Shown here one piece after another: positions 41,425 through 50,598 of a DNA stretch of 64,000 nucleotides (its first letter is position 1; each line of letters starts with the position of its first letter). Position numbers and translations under genes: made by a program. This DNA comes from Andalucia godoyi (taxonomy: Eukaryota > Discoba > Jakobea > Jakobida > Andaluciidae). Under the pieces are notes generated by a model. It did no database searches. It was not told where the DNA came from and saw only the letters and a list, made by a program, of their open reading frames with translations. Where the stretch lies: the NCBI GenBank assembly GCA_009859145.1, contig VRVR01000007.1, forward strand, positions 248,001-312,000. Reading direction: 5' to 3'.

Positions 41425-42642
41425 TCATTTCAGCATTCCGATGGCGCTCTGCATACGAATGAATGACTGTGGACATTGGTGGATTGTGATTTTGTGTGTG
41501 GATGCAACTAGTTCAGTGATAATGCGCTCGGGGTCTGCAAGACAGTCTTCCAGAGATGCAGATTCTGTTATTTGGAGCATCGATGCACAGTGAATAGGAA
41601 CATCTCCCGTTGCAACTCCGCATACGATGTACACCGGCTTACCCAAAGACTGGCAAAGCTCCACGATGCGTCCAACGACTTTGCCCATTGCAGCGCTGGA
41701 TTGCGCATCCACACTGCCTTCTCCTGTAAAGACAATATCTGCATCAGCTATCCTTTCCTCCAGCTTTGCCATGCCAATAACAATGTCAACTCCTCGTTTC
41801 ACTGATGCGTGCCGGAAAACACACGCAAGCATTCCTGAAATGCCACCTGCTGCTCCAGAGCCTGCCATGTGCGACACATCTTTTCCGAATTTTCTGTCAA
41901 GCCAACATGCAACCCTTTCCATGCCTTTCTCCAACGTCGAAAGCATTTCAGGAGTTTTGGCTCCTTTCTGAGGCGCAAACACACTGACAGCGCCGTTTGG
42001 CCCGACATACGGGCTACTGACATCGCTCGCTATATCCAGCTGGACAGTCTCCAACATCTCCACGAGTTGCGGATCTCGGAAATACGCATTCTTGAAATAT
42101 AAAAGATGCTCACCTGTGATGTGACGAAAGTTGAGAGGCTGTCCGTCTCTTTCAAGCTCGATGTCAGCTCCCAGACCTTGCAGCACACTTAGCCCACCCT
42201 CGCTCGTGGACGACCCACCAAGTCCCACAACAATTCGGGAATGTCCTGTGGAATAGGCGTGCCTGATAAGCTGTCCTACACCACACGAAGTAGTGTGCAG
42301 TGGATTTTGGCGCTCGTTAGGCACCATGAACAGTCCATTTGCAAGAGCAGACTCCACAATTGCAATCTTCTGATTCTCAGAACCTGTAACAGAGAGATAG
42401 TGAGACTGGATATCCGTTCCCAGAGGACCAGTCACTATCACGGGGACAACGGTACTGTCTCCTGGGAACAGCTCTTGAAACGCCGACACAAACCCGTCAC
42501 CTCCATCACTCATCGACACTCGATCAAATGTCATTCGCGCATCCGTTGCCGCCCGCCGTTGCAAGCCCTTTTGAATCGCTTCATTCACCTGCTTTGCAGT
42601 TGCGGTTCCCTTGAATTTGTCACAAGCGAGTAAAACGTGCAT
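41425..42642 (-). CDS. Glycerate kinase (GlxK/GarK family)
   Basis: A 405-residue protein of glycerate kinase family 1. It begins MHVLLACDKFKGTATAKQVN (family: DSFKGsls), then SMSDGGDGFVSAF, IVGLGGSST-type VVGLGGSSTSEGGLSVLQGL, and AGSGAAGGISGMLACVF. The C-terminal part carries ADIVFTGEGSVDAQSSAAMGK. It phosphorylates D-glycerate, giving 2- or 3-phosphoglycerate in glyoxylate, serine or photorespiration-type routes. This family is mainly bacterial; an intronless copy in a eukaryote may be an old transfer, although the family does occur in several protists. It overlaps no other gene but ends 8 bp from the CSPP1-like gene. Confidence 0.92.
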   Translation of the reverse strand: MHVLLACDKFKGTATAKQVNEAIQKGLQRRAATDARMTFDRVSMSDGGDGFVSAFQELFPGDSTVVPVIVTGPLGTDIQSHYLSVTGSENQKIAIVESALANGLFMVPNERQNPLHTTSCGVGQLIRHAYSTGHSRIVVGLGGSSTSEGGLSVLQGLGADIELERDGQPLNFRHITGEHLLYFKNAYFRDPQLVEMLETVQLDIASDVSSPYVGPNGAVSVFAPQKGAKTPEMLSTLEKGMERVACWLDRKFGKDVSHMAGSGAAGGISGMLACVFRHASVKRGVDIVIGMAKLEERIADADIVFTGEGSVDAQSSAAMGKVVGRIVELCQSLGKPVYIVCGVATGDVPIHCASMLQITESASLEDCLADPERIITELVASTHKITIHQCPQSFIRMQSAIGMLK

Positions 42643-42960
42643 TTCTTCCCCCCACCGTCAATTTTCTATGGCCAGGAGAGCCCGCAAGAAACAAATTACG
42701 AGAAAAAATATATATTTATAAATTAAAAAAGAATCTCTTGCAACACCGCTGCCACTTGCTGCGATATGATGACGCAATCTGAAGCGCACGTAAGCAAAAG
42801 CACTGCCACGCGCCCATGCGCATGCGTCTGTTATCTTAAGCAACTCCGTCACACGATGCCCCGATTCGTTTCGCCCCATTTTGATCATGAAATCCCTATG
42901 AACACGCCGCCGCGTTGCATTCTCGCACAGCGACGCTCATTTCATTTCATTATTTTTATT
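42643..42960. other. Intergenic, upstream of glycerate kinase
   Basis: AT-rich at 42700-42735, then unique DNA; no gene seen. Confidence 0.45.
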
Positions 42961-43029
42961 GTCCATGCAACGCACCATGTCCGTCACGCCCGCAACGCTG
43001 CGCAAGACCTGTGACATCTCCACCACCAA

Positions 43030-43348
43030 TCATGCAATACGACATGCGCATCCTGCGCACGCGGCTCCGCGCAAAGGATGCTTCGTGCAATTATCGGCTG
43101 TGTCTGTCTGCCGACAAACTGTCTTCGATGATCGCCAAGGTGTTTTGTTGCCCATCGTGCACATGCACGATCGACCGCGATTGGAACGGCGCGCGCAACA
43201 TCTACATCTATCTTGGGAACGTCTCTCATGCCGAGGGGCGTGTTGGGGCCCACTCCCTTACCAATCATGATATGCATATTGTTGGACTGCAACATTCATT
43301 ATGGGTGATCAGCGATGATTATCCGTGGATTAGTGTACAATGAAGGCG
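43030..43348 (+). pseudogene. Fanzor/TnpB-like nuclease, C-terminal remnant with right end (copy D)
   Basis: Reads KVFCCPSCTCTIDRDWNGAR, then NIYIYLGNVSHAEGRVGAHS in one open frame. This is the second zinc-ribbon CxxC pair plus the terminal RuvC motif, close to copy A at the 5' end of the window. The first CxxC pair and everything upstream are missing or scrambled. The reading frame runs to a stop exactly in the shared right-end sequence (GTGTACAATGAAGGCG, ending near 43348). The left boundary is not clear; homology with copy A begins near 43120. It is not functional as a nuclease. Confidence 0.8.
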
Positions 43349-43454
43349 CGAGTCACGGCTGCCCGAATTCCCGAATTTTGTGATTCTTGAGTGACGGGCT
43401 CGGCGCTCCGCTCCCGCATTTGAGTTTGTCACATCGTGTTGGCGCATAAGCACG

Positions 43455-43512
43455 CACCTTCTCTCACTCTCACTCTCTCTCTCTCTTTTTCTCTCACTCA
43501 CTCTCTCTCTGT
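43455..43512. repeat. CT-rich microsatellite
   Basis: Imperfect CT/CACT repeat ending about 30 bp before the start codon at 43542. Confidence 0.8.
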
Positions 43513-43541
43513 CTTGTGTGTGCAGTTGTGTTGAAAGAGAT

Positions 43542-44288
43542 ATGTCGCAGACCGAAGAGAATCCGTTTATAGGTTTTTGGAGACGGACAGCATTGTTCGT
43601 TCCCATGGAAGCATCGGAGCCAACTGACACGACATCAACTGTGCTGTGGTTGCAAGCCCACAGGCTATTTATTGATATTCGAATCCCGGCCGCAGATTTG
43701 CATTCTTTGCTTGATCGGAAGGCGTTTGCAGGAGTTGGAAGGTACGATTCCGAAAGTAAGAGATATACGTGGACAAGGCTTATGGATTACCACCCACCCT
43801 CTTGTTTTCCAGATATCGGGCTGATGAGCCCAGTAAAAGATGCGGATGGACTGGACTACTTGGTCGAAGACGGGGTGGATGGGGACGACTATCGGGAACA
43901 TTGGGTGCGCTTGGTTCCTGATCGATCCGATCGCATGGATGTGTCCAAGACCGTCATCCGAGAAATGGTGGAAGCGGACGGCGCGATATACGTGCGAGTA
44001 GGCGACGTCGTTGGGTACGCAAAGCCTCGATCGACGTTTGCCCAGGTTAACCAGGTTCCAGCAGGTCAGTTCTCCTCGTTACGAGACTATGCAGTGCGCA
44101 CAGGCATCGCAGAACCAAACATCTCTGCAGAACGCGAAAATGAGAGCTCGACTGTTCAGGCATTATGCAAGGACTTTGAGGTCTGCATCGGATATGTTCA
44201 AGGCAACGAGAAGTTTGTGATTACACATTCGACTGTGGATGCGTTGAGAAACAAGGCAATTTCTTTACCAAACCAACTTGCAACGTAA
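43542..44288 (+). CDS. Conserved-looking hypothetical protein, possible HRI1-like
   Basis: A 248-residue intronless protein from ATG 43542 (MSQTEENPFIGFWRRTALFV). It shows FWRRTALFVPMEAS, TVLWLQAHRLFIDIRIPAAD and GVGRYDSESKRYTWTRLMDY, a beta-rich pattern with regularly spaced aromatics. This recalls small beta-barrel proteins (HRI1/DUF-type families with WLQ...F-D-R-P); the match is from memory and weak. There is no signal peptide or membrane segment, so it is probably cytosolic. Function unknown. Confidence 0.6.
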   Translation: MSQTEENPFIGFWRRTALFVPMEASEPTDTTSTVLWLQAHRLFIDIRIPAADLHSLLDRKAFAGVGRYDSESKRYTWTRLMDYHPPSCFPDIGLMSPVKDADGLDYLVEDGVDGDDYREHWVRLVPDRSDRMDVSKTVIREMVEADGAIYVRVGDVVGYAKPRSTFAQVNQVPAGQFSSLRDYAVRTGIAEPNISAERENESSTVQALCKDFEVCIGYVQGNEKFVITHSTVDALRNKAISLPNQLAT

Positions 44289-44444
44289 TTTTAAAAAAAA
44301 TAAATATGATACGTGCAAAGCGGGTGATATGCTGAAGAAGAGAAGAAGGGCCTGCAGAAGAAAACAGCGATAATGAGGGACGTTGCGTGTCCAGCAAATG
44401 CTAAGAACTCAGACCAACTGCAATGCGAGGCAGCACGAAAGCAG

Positions 44445-46181
44445 CTATTGGTATTCTCCAGTGATAATATTGAACCTCTTGCTGACGCGTGAACTGGTCG
44501 GAGAAGTACTGGGTCTCTTGGCATCCTGTACTCGACTTTCAGGCCGGTCTCTCCCAAAGGCACCGCTACCTTGTCGAGTTGGAGGTCCCAACTGCGCGGG
44601 ATCCAGTTTGTGCGAAGCAGCTGGACAAGAAAGAGGAGAAGGAGGATGCTGCAGTTGTTGCGGTCGGCTTCCGATGCGAGCTTGCGACAGCTTTTCTTTC
44701 ATGATTCTAAGCTGCGCTTCGGCCCCCATTCCAGAAACAATTTCACCATCTGGATTTTCTCTCCGCCGCGCATTGAGTCGCCTTTTGGCGTCCGATTCTT
44801 GTGCTTCCGTCAATCCCGAGCTAGATTGAGTATCCGGCAGTTGTTGCCGTTGCGAACGTCCGTCCACGTGGTGACTTCGTGAGTGGGTGGACTCTACAGC
44901 GGAAGAGACGACTGCGGGCTGTTCTTGTGCCCCCCGGATTTGCTCGTGAATAGGATTCTCGACAGAATTGACCATCGAATTTTCGGCCGATGCACTTCTT
45001 GCAGCCAGACGTGCTGCGTAGCGTGCATCTCGTGAGTTTGGGACTGGCACAACAACAGGGGTCGCTGCAATGAGGGAGGATCGCTGGTCTTCCACGGTTT
45101 TCATTATAGGTGGTCCCCGTTTGGGATCATTCTTCCCAGATCGTACACTAGACTCAGAGAGCGCTCTCTGCAGTCCTGGAATTTCCGAATAAGACGACTT
45201 CCTGGAAGCCCTGGCTTCTTCTTCTTCTTCTTCTTCTTCTTGTTCTTGTTGTTGTTGCTGCTGTTGTTGCTGCTGCTGTTGTTGCTGCTGCTGCTGTTGT
45301 TGGTGTTGCGCTTCCTTTTTTCGAACCTCGGACTCATCGACTTTGCGCCTCTCTTCCAGCACAGAGTCCACCCACTCACGAAGCTCTTCAGCTGTCGGTC
45401 TTTCCATCCACTCCTTTTGAAGCATCCACGATACAGTTCTCTGCAGCTCGGTGCTGTACTGATCGGAGAGCCGTCGAAAATTTCCAGCAGTAATCTCGCG
45501 AACCAGACCAGCCATGGAATTCGACTCGAACGGCGGTCTTCGTTCGCACAATTCATACAGCACGATTCCCAGCGCCCACACATCCGTGCGATCTGAATAC
45601 GGTCTGTTCTCACAGAATTCCGGAGACATATACATGGGCGTTGCGTGTGAAAAGGTGCTTACGAGGACCGTCTGATCGCTCAAACTTCGAGCAATCCCCA
45701 AATCCCCCAAGATCAGCGATCCGTCTTTTCGAATAAATATATTGTGTGTCTTGATATCGCGATGGATCACGCGTGCTGCATGGCATGCTTCCAGCCCAGT
45801 CGCCAGATCGTGCAGCATGCTCCATATTATATTTTCAGGAAGAGGCTTTTTGAGAGACTTGATGAATGTGTGCAGGTCGCCCTGATCTGCATATTCCAGC
45901 AGTATGGCGACGCGTGATTTGGAAGGAGACGAATAGAACCATCCGTGGAGCTGCACAACATGCTCCGAGTGGATTCGCGCGAGAAGATCCACTTCATGCG
46001 TCACAGAATGGCCGCTTCCAAGTTCAGAAGCCATCTTTTCCTTCAAAATCAGCATTTTCCCACTCGACTTCTCACGCACCACCTTCACAGACCCACTGTT
46101 AGACGACGACAGCACTTTCACTACCGCATAGTCGTGCAACGATCCTTGAAACGGCGATCCCGACGATGCAAATATAGACAT
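44445..46181 (-). CDS. NEK-like protein kinase with poly-Gln tract
   Basis: A 578-residue protein. The kinase domain spans about residues 18-285. It has MLILKEKM (ATP-anchoring Lys), catalytic loop ARVIHRDIKTHNIFIRK (HRD near 139), DLG instead of DFG in LILGDLGIARSLSD, and a substrate region ATPMYMSPEFCENRPYSDRT. KTHNIFI and GDLGIAR are typical of NIMA-related kinases, which act at centrosomes, spindles and cilia. It is followed by a charged linker, a poly-Gln run (DNA 45240-45305) and poly-Glu. The C-terminal tail is disordered, and the last residues read SKRFNIITGEYQ, a motif type common in axonemal proteins. It is intronless. The DLG suggests altered but not necessarily lost activity. Confidence 0.88.
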   Translation of the reverse strand: MSIFASSGSPFQGSLHDYAVVKVLSSSNSGSVKVVREKSSGKMLILKEKMASELGSGHSVTHEVDLLARIHSEHVVQLHGWFYSSPSKSRVAILLEYADQGDLHTFIKSLKKPLPENIIWSMLHDLATGLEACHAARVIHRDIKTHNIFIRKDGSLILGDLGIARSLSDQTVLVSTFSHATPMYMSPEFCENRPYSDRTDVWALGIVLYELCERRPPFESNSMAGLVREITAGNFRRLSDQYSTELQRTVSWMLQKEWMERPTAEELREWVDSVLEERRKVDESEVRKKEAQHQQQQQQQQQQQQQQQQQQQEQEEEEEEEEARASRKSSYSEIPGLQRALSESSVRSGKNDPKRGPPIMKTVEDQRSSLIAATPVVVPVPNSRDARYAARLAARSASAENSMVNSVENPIHEQIRGAQEQPAVVSSAVESTHSRSHHVDGRSQRQQLPDTQSSSGLTEAQESDAKRRLNARRRENPDGEIVSGMGAEAQLRIMKEKLSQARIGSRPQQLQHPPSPLSCPAASHKLDPAQLGPPTRQGSGAFGRDRPESRVQDAKRPSTSPTSSRVSKRFNIITGEYQ

Positions 46182-46599
46182 TTCCCCCCTTTTTGTGCGT
46201 GCGTGTGTGGGTGTGTGGGTGTGTGTGTGTGTCCTTCTTCAAATCAGTCAGTCAATCAGTCAATCAGTCAAAAAAGCTACACTAAACTATCCAGGCTGCG
46301 TGGAATCTGGAGCCTCTTCTTCTCTGCGACAAATACTGACATACAAATCAAATAAAAGAAAAAAAAGAGTTATAATAAAAAATGCATAGATAATACCAAC
46401 ACGAAAATGCTTGGGCTGACAATAGATCCCAACGGTCTGACTACGGAAGCGCCCAAAGCAGATCGAGCCATAGACAGCAGTTTCCGTGTTCACAACGCTC
46501 CGCGGTTTGCAAGACGGAAGGAGCAAAGGAGTCACGACAAGGGCGATTACGTCGAGGCTCAATGAGTGAAAGAGTGAGTAAGTGAGAGGGTGAGTAAGG
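46182..46599. other. Divergent intergenic region with tandem repeats
   Basis: Contains a GTGTGTGGG-type repeat (46198-46232) and TCAGTCAA tandem units (46243-46270) between two divergent genes; no gene seen. Confidence 0.5.
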
Positions 46600-47445
46600 A
46601 TGACGGTGGTCCGACTGATTGCAACGCGTGATTTTCCCCGGACGCATTCTTTGCTATCTGCAGAGGAGGTGAATCAGTGTGCTGCATTCTACTTTGAGCG
46701 CGATGCGAAAAACCACTGTGCGCATCGTCTTGGACTGCGCTACGTGGAGTTCAAAGAGACTGGGCATTTTCCCCTCGCGATTGAAAAGGATGCGAATGGC
46801 AAACCACAGACAATTGCGAACGGCAGCCACGATGGCACATGGGTTGCGATAGCGTACCACAGAACGCAGCCAAGCATTGAATGTCCTGCACTTCGTGGCC
46901 GTTCTTCCGCTGAGGCGGGGTTATCGATGTCATTGTCTCCTCCTCATTCCCCTTCCTCCTCCTCCTCCTCCTCTTCTTCTTCGCCGCCTATTGGAGTGGA
47001 CATTATGCCGTGCGAGATGTCTGCGATTGACCCTATGAGCGTCCGGCTTTGTCTCTCCGAGTACGAACTGTCGGTGCTGCGGCACAACCGACACCGGTTG
47101 TCTGTATTGTGGACGATCAAGGAGGCCATATGTAAGTGCGATGGACGCGGAATGTCGATGGATCTGTCTGCAGTCTCGATACAGAAGCTACTCGACATTC
47201 CCTGCGCTGCCGATCTTCCGCACGGTCAAATGATCCTCCTTCCTGCAGGTACTGTGCACTCGACACTATACCCATCAGTTGATATGTGGAGCATTGCTAT
47301 CGGACGATTCGAGGATTACGTCATCGCTGTCTGCTCCCCTGTTCTCGGTTCCGAAATCCTTGTCTCGGTGCTGGAACAAAAGGAACTGTTGGATTGGGCA
47401 GATCATGCGGTTGGCAGCCTTTCCGGTGCCAACCTGCCACCTTGA
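46600..47445 (+). CDS. 4'-phosphopantetheinyl transferase (Sfp/AASDHPPT type)
   Basis: A 281-residue enzyme that moves phosphopantetheine from CoA to acyl- or peptidyl-carrier proteins. Key features are RLGLRYVEF-type substrate side (CAHRLGLRYVEFKETGHFPL), IGVDIMPCE (metal-binding Asp, about residue 132) and LSVLWTIKEAICKCDGRGMS (WxxKEAxxK, second metal site). A Ser-rich insertion made by TCC/TCT repeats (DNA 46950-46982) sits directly before the IGVDI motif and would be a disordered loop. The length fits the two-lobed eukaryotic form. It could serve mitochondrial ACP, FAS/PKS or lysine biosynthesis; the sequence does not say which. Confidence 0.85.
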   Translation: MTVVRLIATRDFPRTHSLLSAEEVNQCAAFYFERDAKNHCAHRLGLRYVEFKETGHFPLAIEKDANGKPQTIANGSHDGTWVAIAYHRTQPSIECPALRGRSSAEAGLSMSLSPPHSPSSSSSSSSSSPPIGVDIMPCEMSAIDPMSVRLCLSEYELSVLRHNRHRLSVLWTIKEAICKCDGRGMSMDLSAVSIQKLLDIPCAADLPHGQMILLPAGTVHSTLYPSVDMWSIAIGRFEDYVIAVCSPVLGSEILVSVLEQKELLDWADHAVGSLSGANLPP

Positions 47446-47618
47446 TTCTTCATGCATCATCATGCACCATTATTATTAATATTACTATTCATTCACACCA
47501 TTTTTGTGACGGCTCTTTTATACTGGACCGAATTCTGTACACACAAAAGCAAAATAATAAAAAGAGACGGAATGCAACCCAGACCTCCCTCTCTTTCCTC
47601 ACTCCGCCCCCGCAAGAA

Positions 47619-47801
47619 CTAAGAGCTGCTGGAGGATTTCTTGAGAGCTTTGAGATGTTCGCGGTACTGCCGCATGCATTCCTTGTAAATGTCAAAGTGG
47701 TCCTTGCACACCGACTTATCCGCCTGATTTTCTTCTTGGCACTTGTAACTCACCAGCGCATACTTTTGACACGGATTATCAATCTTTGTCAGAGAGGTCA
47801 T
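47619..47801 (-). CDS. Twin CX9C protein (COX23/CHCHD7-like)
   Basis: A 60-residue CHCH-fold protein from ATG 47801 (MTSLTKIDNPCQKYALVSYK). Two CX9C motifs are exact: CQKYALVSYKC and CKDHFDIYKEC. The NPC...S.KC...N..D.S.C...F..YK.C pattern is that of COX23/CHCHD7, imported into the mitochondrial intermembrane space by MIA40 and linked to cytochrome oxidase assembly. The frame is open upstream to 47912, but that part is repetitive DNA. The short length is normal for the family. Confidence 0.82.
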   Translation of the reverse strand: MTSLTKIDNPCQKYALVSYKCQEENQADKSVCKDHFDIYKECMRQYREHLKALKKSSSSS

Positions 47802-47997
47802 CTCTATCTCCTCCTCTTCCTTTTTTTCCCCGATCGAAACTGATGCTAATCTCAATGCTGACACTAACGCTGACACTGACACGAATACTGATAATGATAA
47901 TGATAATGACAACGATGATTTGATGATGAAAGATCACCAACAAGAAGAATAGCAACAAGAAAGGAGAAGAAGAGACAACCCACTACAACAGATATGA

Positions 47998-48810
47998 CTA
48001 GAGATTGCGGTGGACACGGAGAAGAGTCGAGACGGCGAGTCCTGTGCAGATTGGGACGAGGAGGTTGTCATCGATTCGGTGGAGTGCCGGGGCGTCGGTC
48101 GCGGCCTCCGCAAGAGTAGCCGCGAGAGCTGCTACAGCCGCGTAGAGGATCTGGTGTCCACTCCACGCAGCCGCAGCTGGGGATTCTGCGGGAGAGAACA
48201 AGTGATTTGCAAAGAGCATCCACGCGAGGGCGACGACGAATCCTGCGCTAAACGAGCCGAGCGAGCCTCCAAGTGTTTTTCGACCATTGGCCTTGAACCA
48301 TTTGGTTGCGCAGAAGGCCGAGTGCTTCGCGAGAAACTTCCCTGCGATTGAGGCTATAGGGTCGCATACTGCAAGAAGGAAAATCGCACATACGCCGACT
48401 GCCTGGTCGAAGAGCAGCACCGACAGCGACGCCCCGGCGAAGTAGAAGAGCATTCCATTGAAATGCGTCTTTTCGGACTCGCGGATCACCGGACCAAGCA
48501 TCTTAAAGAACCGTTCGTTGAAGCTCGTCGACTTCAGTACGTACAAGCGAAGAACATCCACAACAAATACATGCAGCGCCACCAGTGCAAGGAATGCAGA
48601 AGCCCACAGCGGCGGACACTTGAGACATACCACTACAAAGGCGATCGGAAGTCCCAGAACATGATACAGCTTTCGAGCAAACTCGTAATTCGTCTTCTCC
48701 GCTATCTTTGATTCTGCAGCCACCACCCGCTTTCCACCTCCTCCGACACGAGCCGCCTTCTCGGAACTCGGCTTTAAGGATTCGCGATTTCGAACGTGAT
48801 TTGCAGTCAT
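47998..48810 (-). CDS. DGK1/phytol kinase/dolichol kinase-like CTP-dependent lipid kinase
   Basis: A 270-residue multi-pass membrane protein. Signatures are FARKLYHVLGLPIAFVV (RKxxH), LAVCDPIASIAGKFLAK (DP.A...G) and ANGRKTLGGSLGSFSAGF (KT..GS). ATDAPALHRIDDNLLVPICT carries the DDN..IP motif near the C-terminus. This combination defines the CTP-using diacylglycerol/phytol/dolichol kinase superfamily (PF01148-related). It most resembles DGK1, an ER enzyme making phosphatidate from diacylglycerol, but the substrate is not certain. About six hydrophobic segments are visible. The N-terminus is basic and disordered. No intron. Confidence 0.82.
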   Translation of the reverse strand: MTANHVRNRESLKPSSEKAARVGGGGKRVVAAESKIAEKTNYEFARKLYHVLGLPIAFVVVCLKCPPLWASAFLALVALHVFVVDVLRLYVLKSTSFNERFFKMLGPVIRESEKTHFNGMLFYFAGASLSVLLFDQAVGVCAIFLLAVCDPIASIAGKFLAKHSAFCATKWFKANGRKTLGGSLGSFSAGFVVALAWMLFANHLFSPAESPAAAAWSGHQILYAAVAALAATLAEAATDAPALHRIDDNLLVPICTGLAVSTLLRVHRNL

Positions 48811-48960
48811 TATTGTTTCTTCTTCCTATTCCGATTCCTTGTTCGGATCTCCGGGCTCACCAATTTACACTTCTCGTCGCTTTTGGCAGCCGCTTCTGCA
48901 GTGACTCCTTCAATGCAATATCGTGATGCACGTAAATAAAAAGAAGATTCTAAATATTTA

Positions 48961-49015
<55 letters not shown>

Positions 49016-49673
49016 TAAAAACAACAATGCAAAGAAGGGAGGCAAGAAGAGAAAGGCGAAAAATGATTCGTTATTTTCTATTTTATTATCTTATTTTTGT
49101 TTTGTTTGAAGAGAGGATTGGAAGTGCTCTTCAATCCACGTGGAAGTGCTTTCCGTTTGAACTTTCGGGGGGGGAAAGGAAACGATTGAGGTTGACATCT
49201 GGCGAATTGCAGCGCCATGCCAAAAAAAAAAAACACCATGGATTCAGCGGTCGTACAGATGGGGGAGCCCCACACTGCGGCCACACGCGCGGGGCGGAAA
49301 AAGCGGGCAGCGGGGAATTGATGCCGAGAGTGGGAAAATATCCGAGGGGCGGAGGAAAATGCGAGAATCATTTGAGAATCCTTACCCTTGTCTAACTGCA
49401 TGTGTCATTGTGTCAGTGCGGATGGCGTCAAACTGGCCCCCCCTTTCCAATGTCATTGCCGTTTCCCCACAAGTAATTTCTTCATGTCAGTCTCCCCACC
49501 ACCATCCAGAGGTTTCTCTCTCTTTTTCAATATCTTTTTCATTAATTTATTTATTATAATTTTTTGTTGTTGGTTTTTTCCTCCTCCTTTCTCCCTCTTC
49601 TTTGTTTTAGTTTCGCGTTTTTTGCTCTCAAGAAGCCCTTTTTTCTTATCTTTCTACGTAGATTTAGATCAGC
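48811..49673. other. Intergenic with TAA microsatellite
   Basis: About 860 bp between divergent genes. A TAA/AAT run fills 48957-49014. The rest has G-rich and T-rich stretches and no gene signature. The Ras promoter and 5'UTR should be at the right end. Confidence 0.5.
48957..49014. repeat. TAA microsatellite
   Basis: About 19 perfect AAT units. Confidence 0.92.
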
Positions 49674-49788
49674 ATGGCAGAGTACAAGATTGTCGTTCTT
49701 GGAGCTGGAGGAGTCGGAAAGTCGGGTATGTTCTCTCTCTCTCACTCTCTCTCTCTCTCACTCTCACTCTCACTCTCACTCTCTCTCA

Positions 49789-49820
<32 letters not shown>

Positions 49821-50598
49821 TTCCCCCTCCACTTCTAAACCATTCTGTATCACCGTTCATATATATGTATATGTATATATTGTTGGTCTAAAATTCCTTC
49901 GAATGCCGCGCGGGGTCTTTTGTTATTTTTCTTTTTGTTGTTTTTGTTCACGACGAATTAATGTCTTCGTTTTTTGTTTTTTTTTCCCTCTCCCGTTTAT
50001 AATGTGTGCAGCGCTGTCGATCCGTTTTATCCAGGGAAAGTTTGTTGAAAAGTACGATCCGACGATCGAGGACTCGTATCGGAAGCAGGTTGATGTGGAC
50101 GGCCAGGCCGTAATGCTTGACATTCTGGATACTGCAGGACAGGAGGAGTATGCGGCGATGCGCGAGCCGTACATGCAGTCTGGTCAGGGCTTTGTTCTTG
50201 TGTATTCGATCATCGACCACAATTCGTTTGACGAAGTCTCTGCAATGTATGATACACTTGTCTCAGTGAAGGGCACGAAGGACATTCCGATTGTCCTTGT
50301 AGGAAACAAGGCCGATCTCGAGGCCGACCGTGTCGTTGAGAAGGACGATGCTCTCAAGCTCATCGAGTCCAAAGCAACGGGAGTCACCTTCCTTGAAGCC
50401 TCTGCAAAGGACAACCTCAATGTTGACCAGGTCTTCCTTGAAGTCGTGCGCTCCATCATGAGAAAGAGTGGACAGGCGAACGGCGCAACCGAAACCACGG
50501 CTGCTGCAAATGGTGGTGAGCAGGGCGCAACCCAGGGCCAAACTCAGAAGCAGGAGGAACCGAAGAAGAAGAAGAAGAAGGGATGCTTGATCCTCTAA
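49674..50598 (+). CDS. Ras/Rap-family small GTPase
   Basis: Exons 49674-49725 and 50012-50598 join to 212 residues across an intron starting GTATGT and ending GCAG (286 nt, with CT repeats). The P-loop VVLGAGGVGKS ends exactly at the exon junction, followed by ALSIRFIQGKFVEKYDPTIE. Switch I is YDPTIEDSYRKQV, switch II is DTAGQEEYAAMREPYM, and NKADLE and EASAKDN are the G4 and G5 boxes. The C-terminus is polybasic (KKKKKK) with the CaaX box CLIL, expected to be geranylgeranylated. The effector loop is that of Ras and Rap. P-loop position 12 is Ala-Gly (GAGGVGKS), as in Ras. It is a plasma-membrane signalling switch. Confidence 0.95.
49736..49815. repeat. CT microsatellite inside the Ras intron
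   Basis: CT and CACTCT repeats starting 10 bp after the 5' splice site. Confidence 0.85.

Noticed and set aside
48957-49014. Possible CRISPR-like array or satellite
   Set aside because: It is a simple AAT microsatellite without spacers; no CRISPR array is expected or seen in this eukaryotic sequence.
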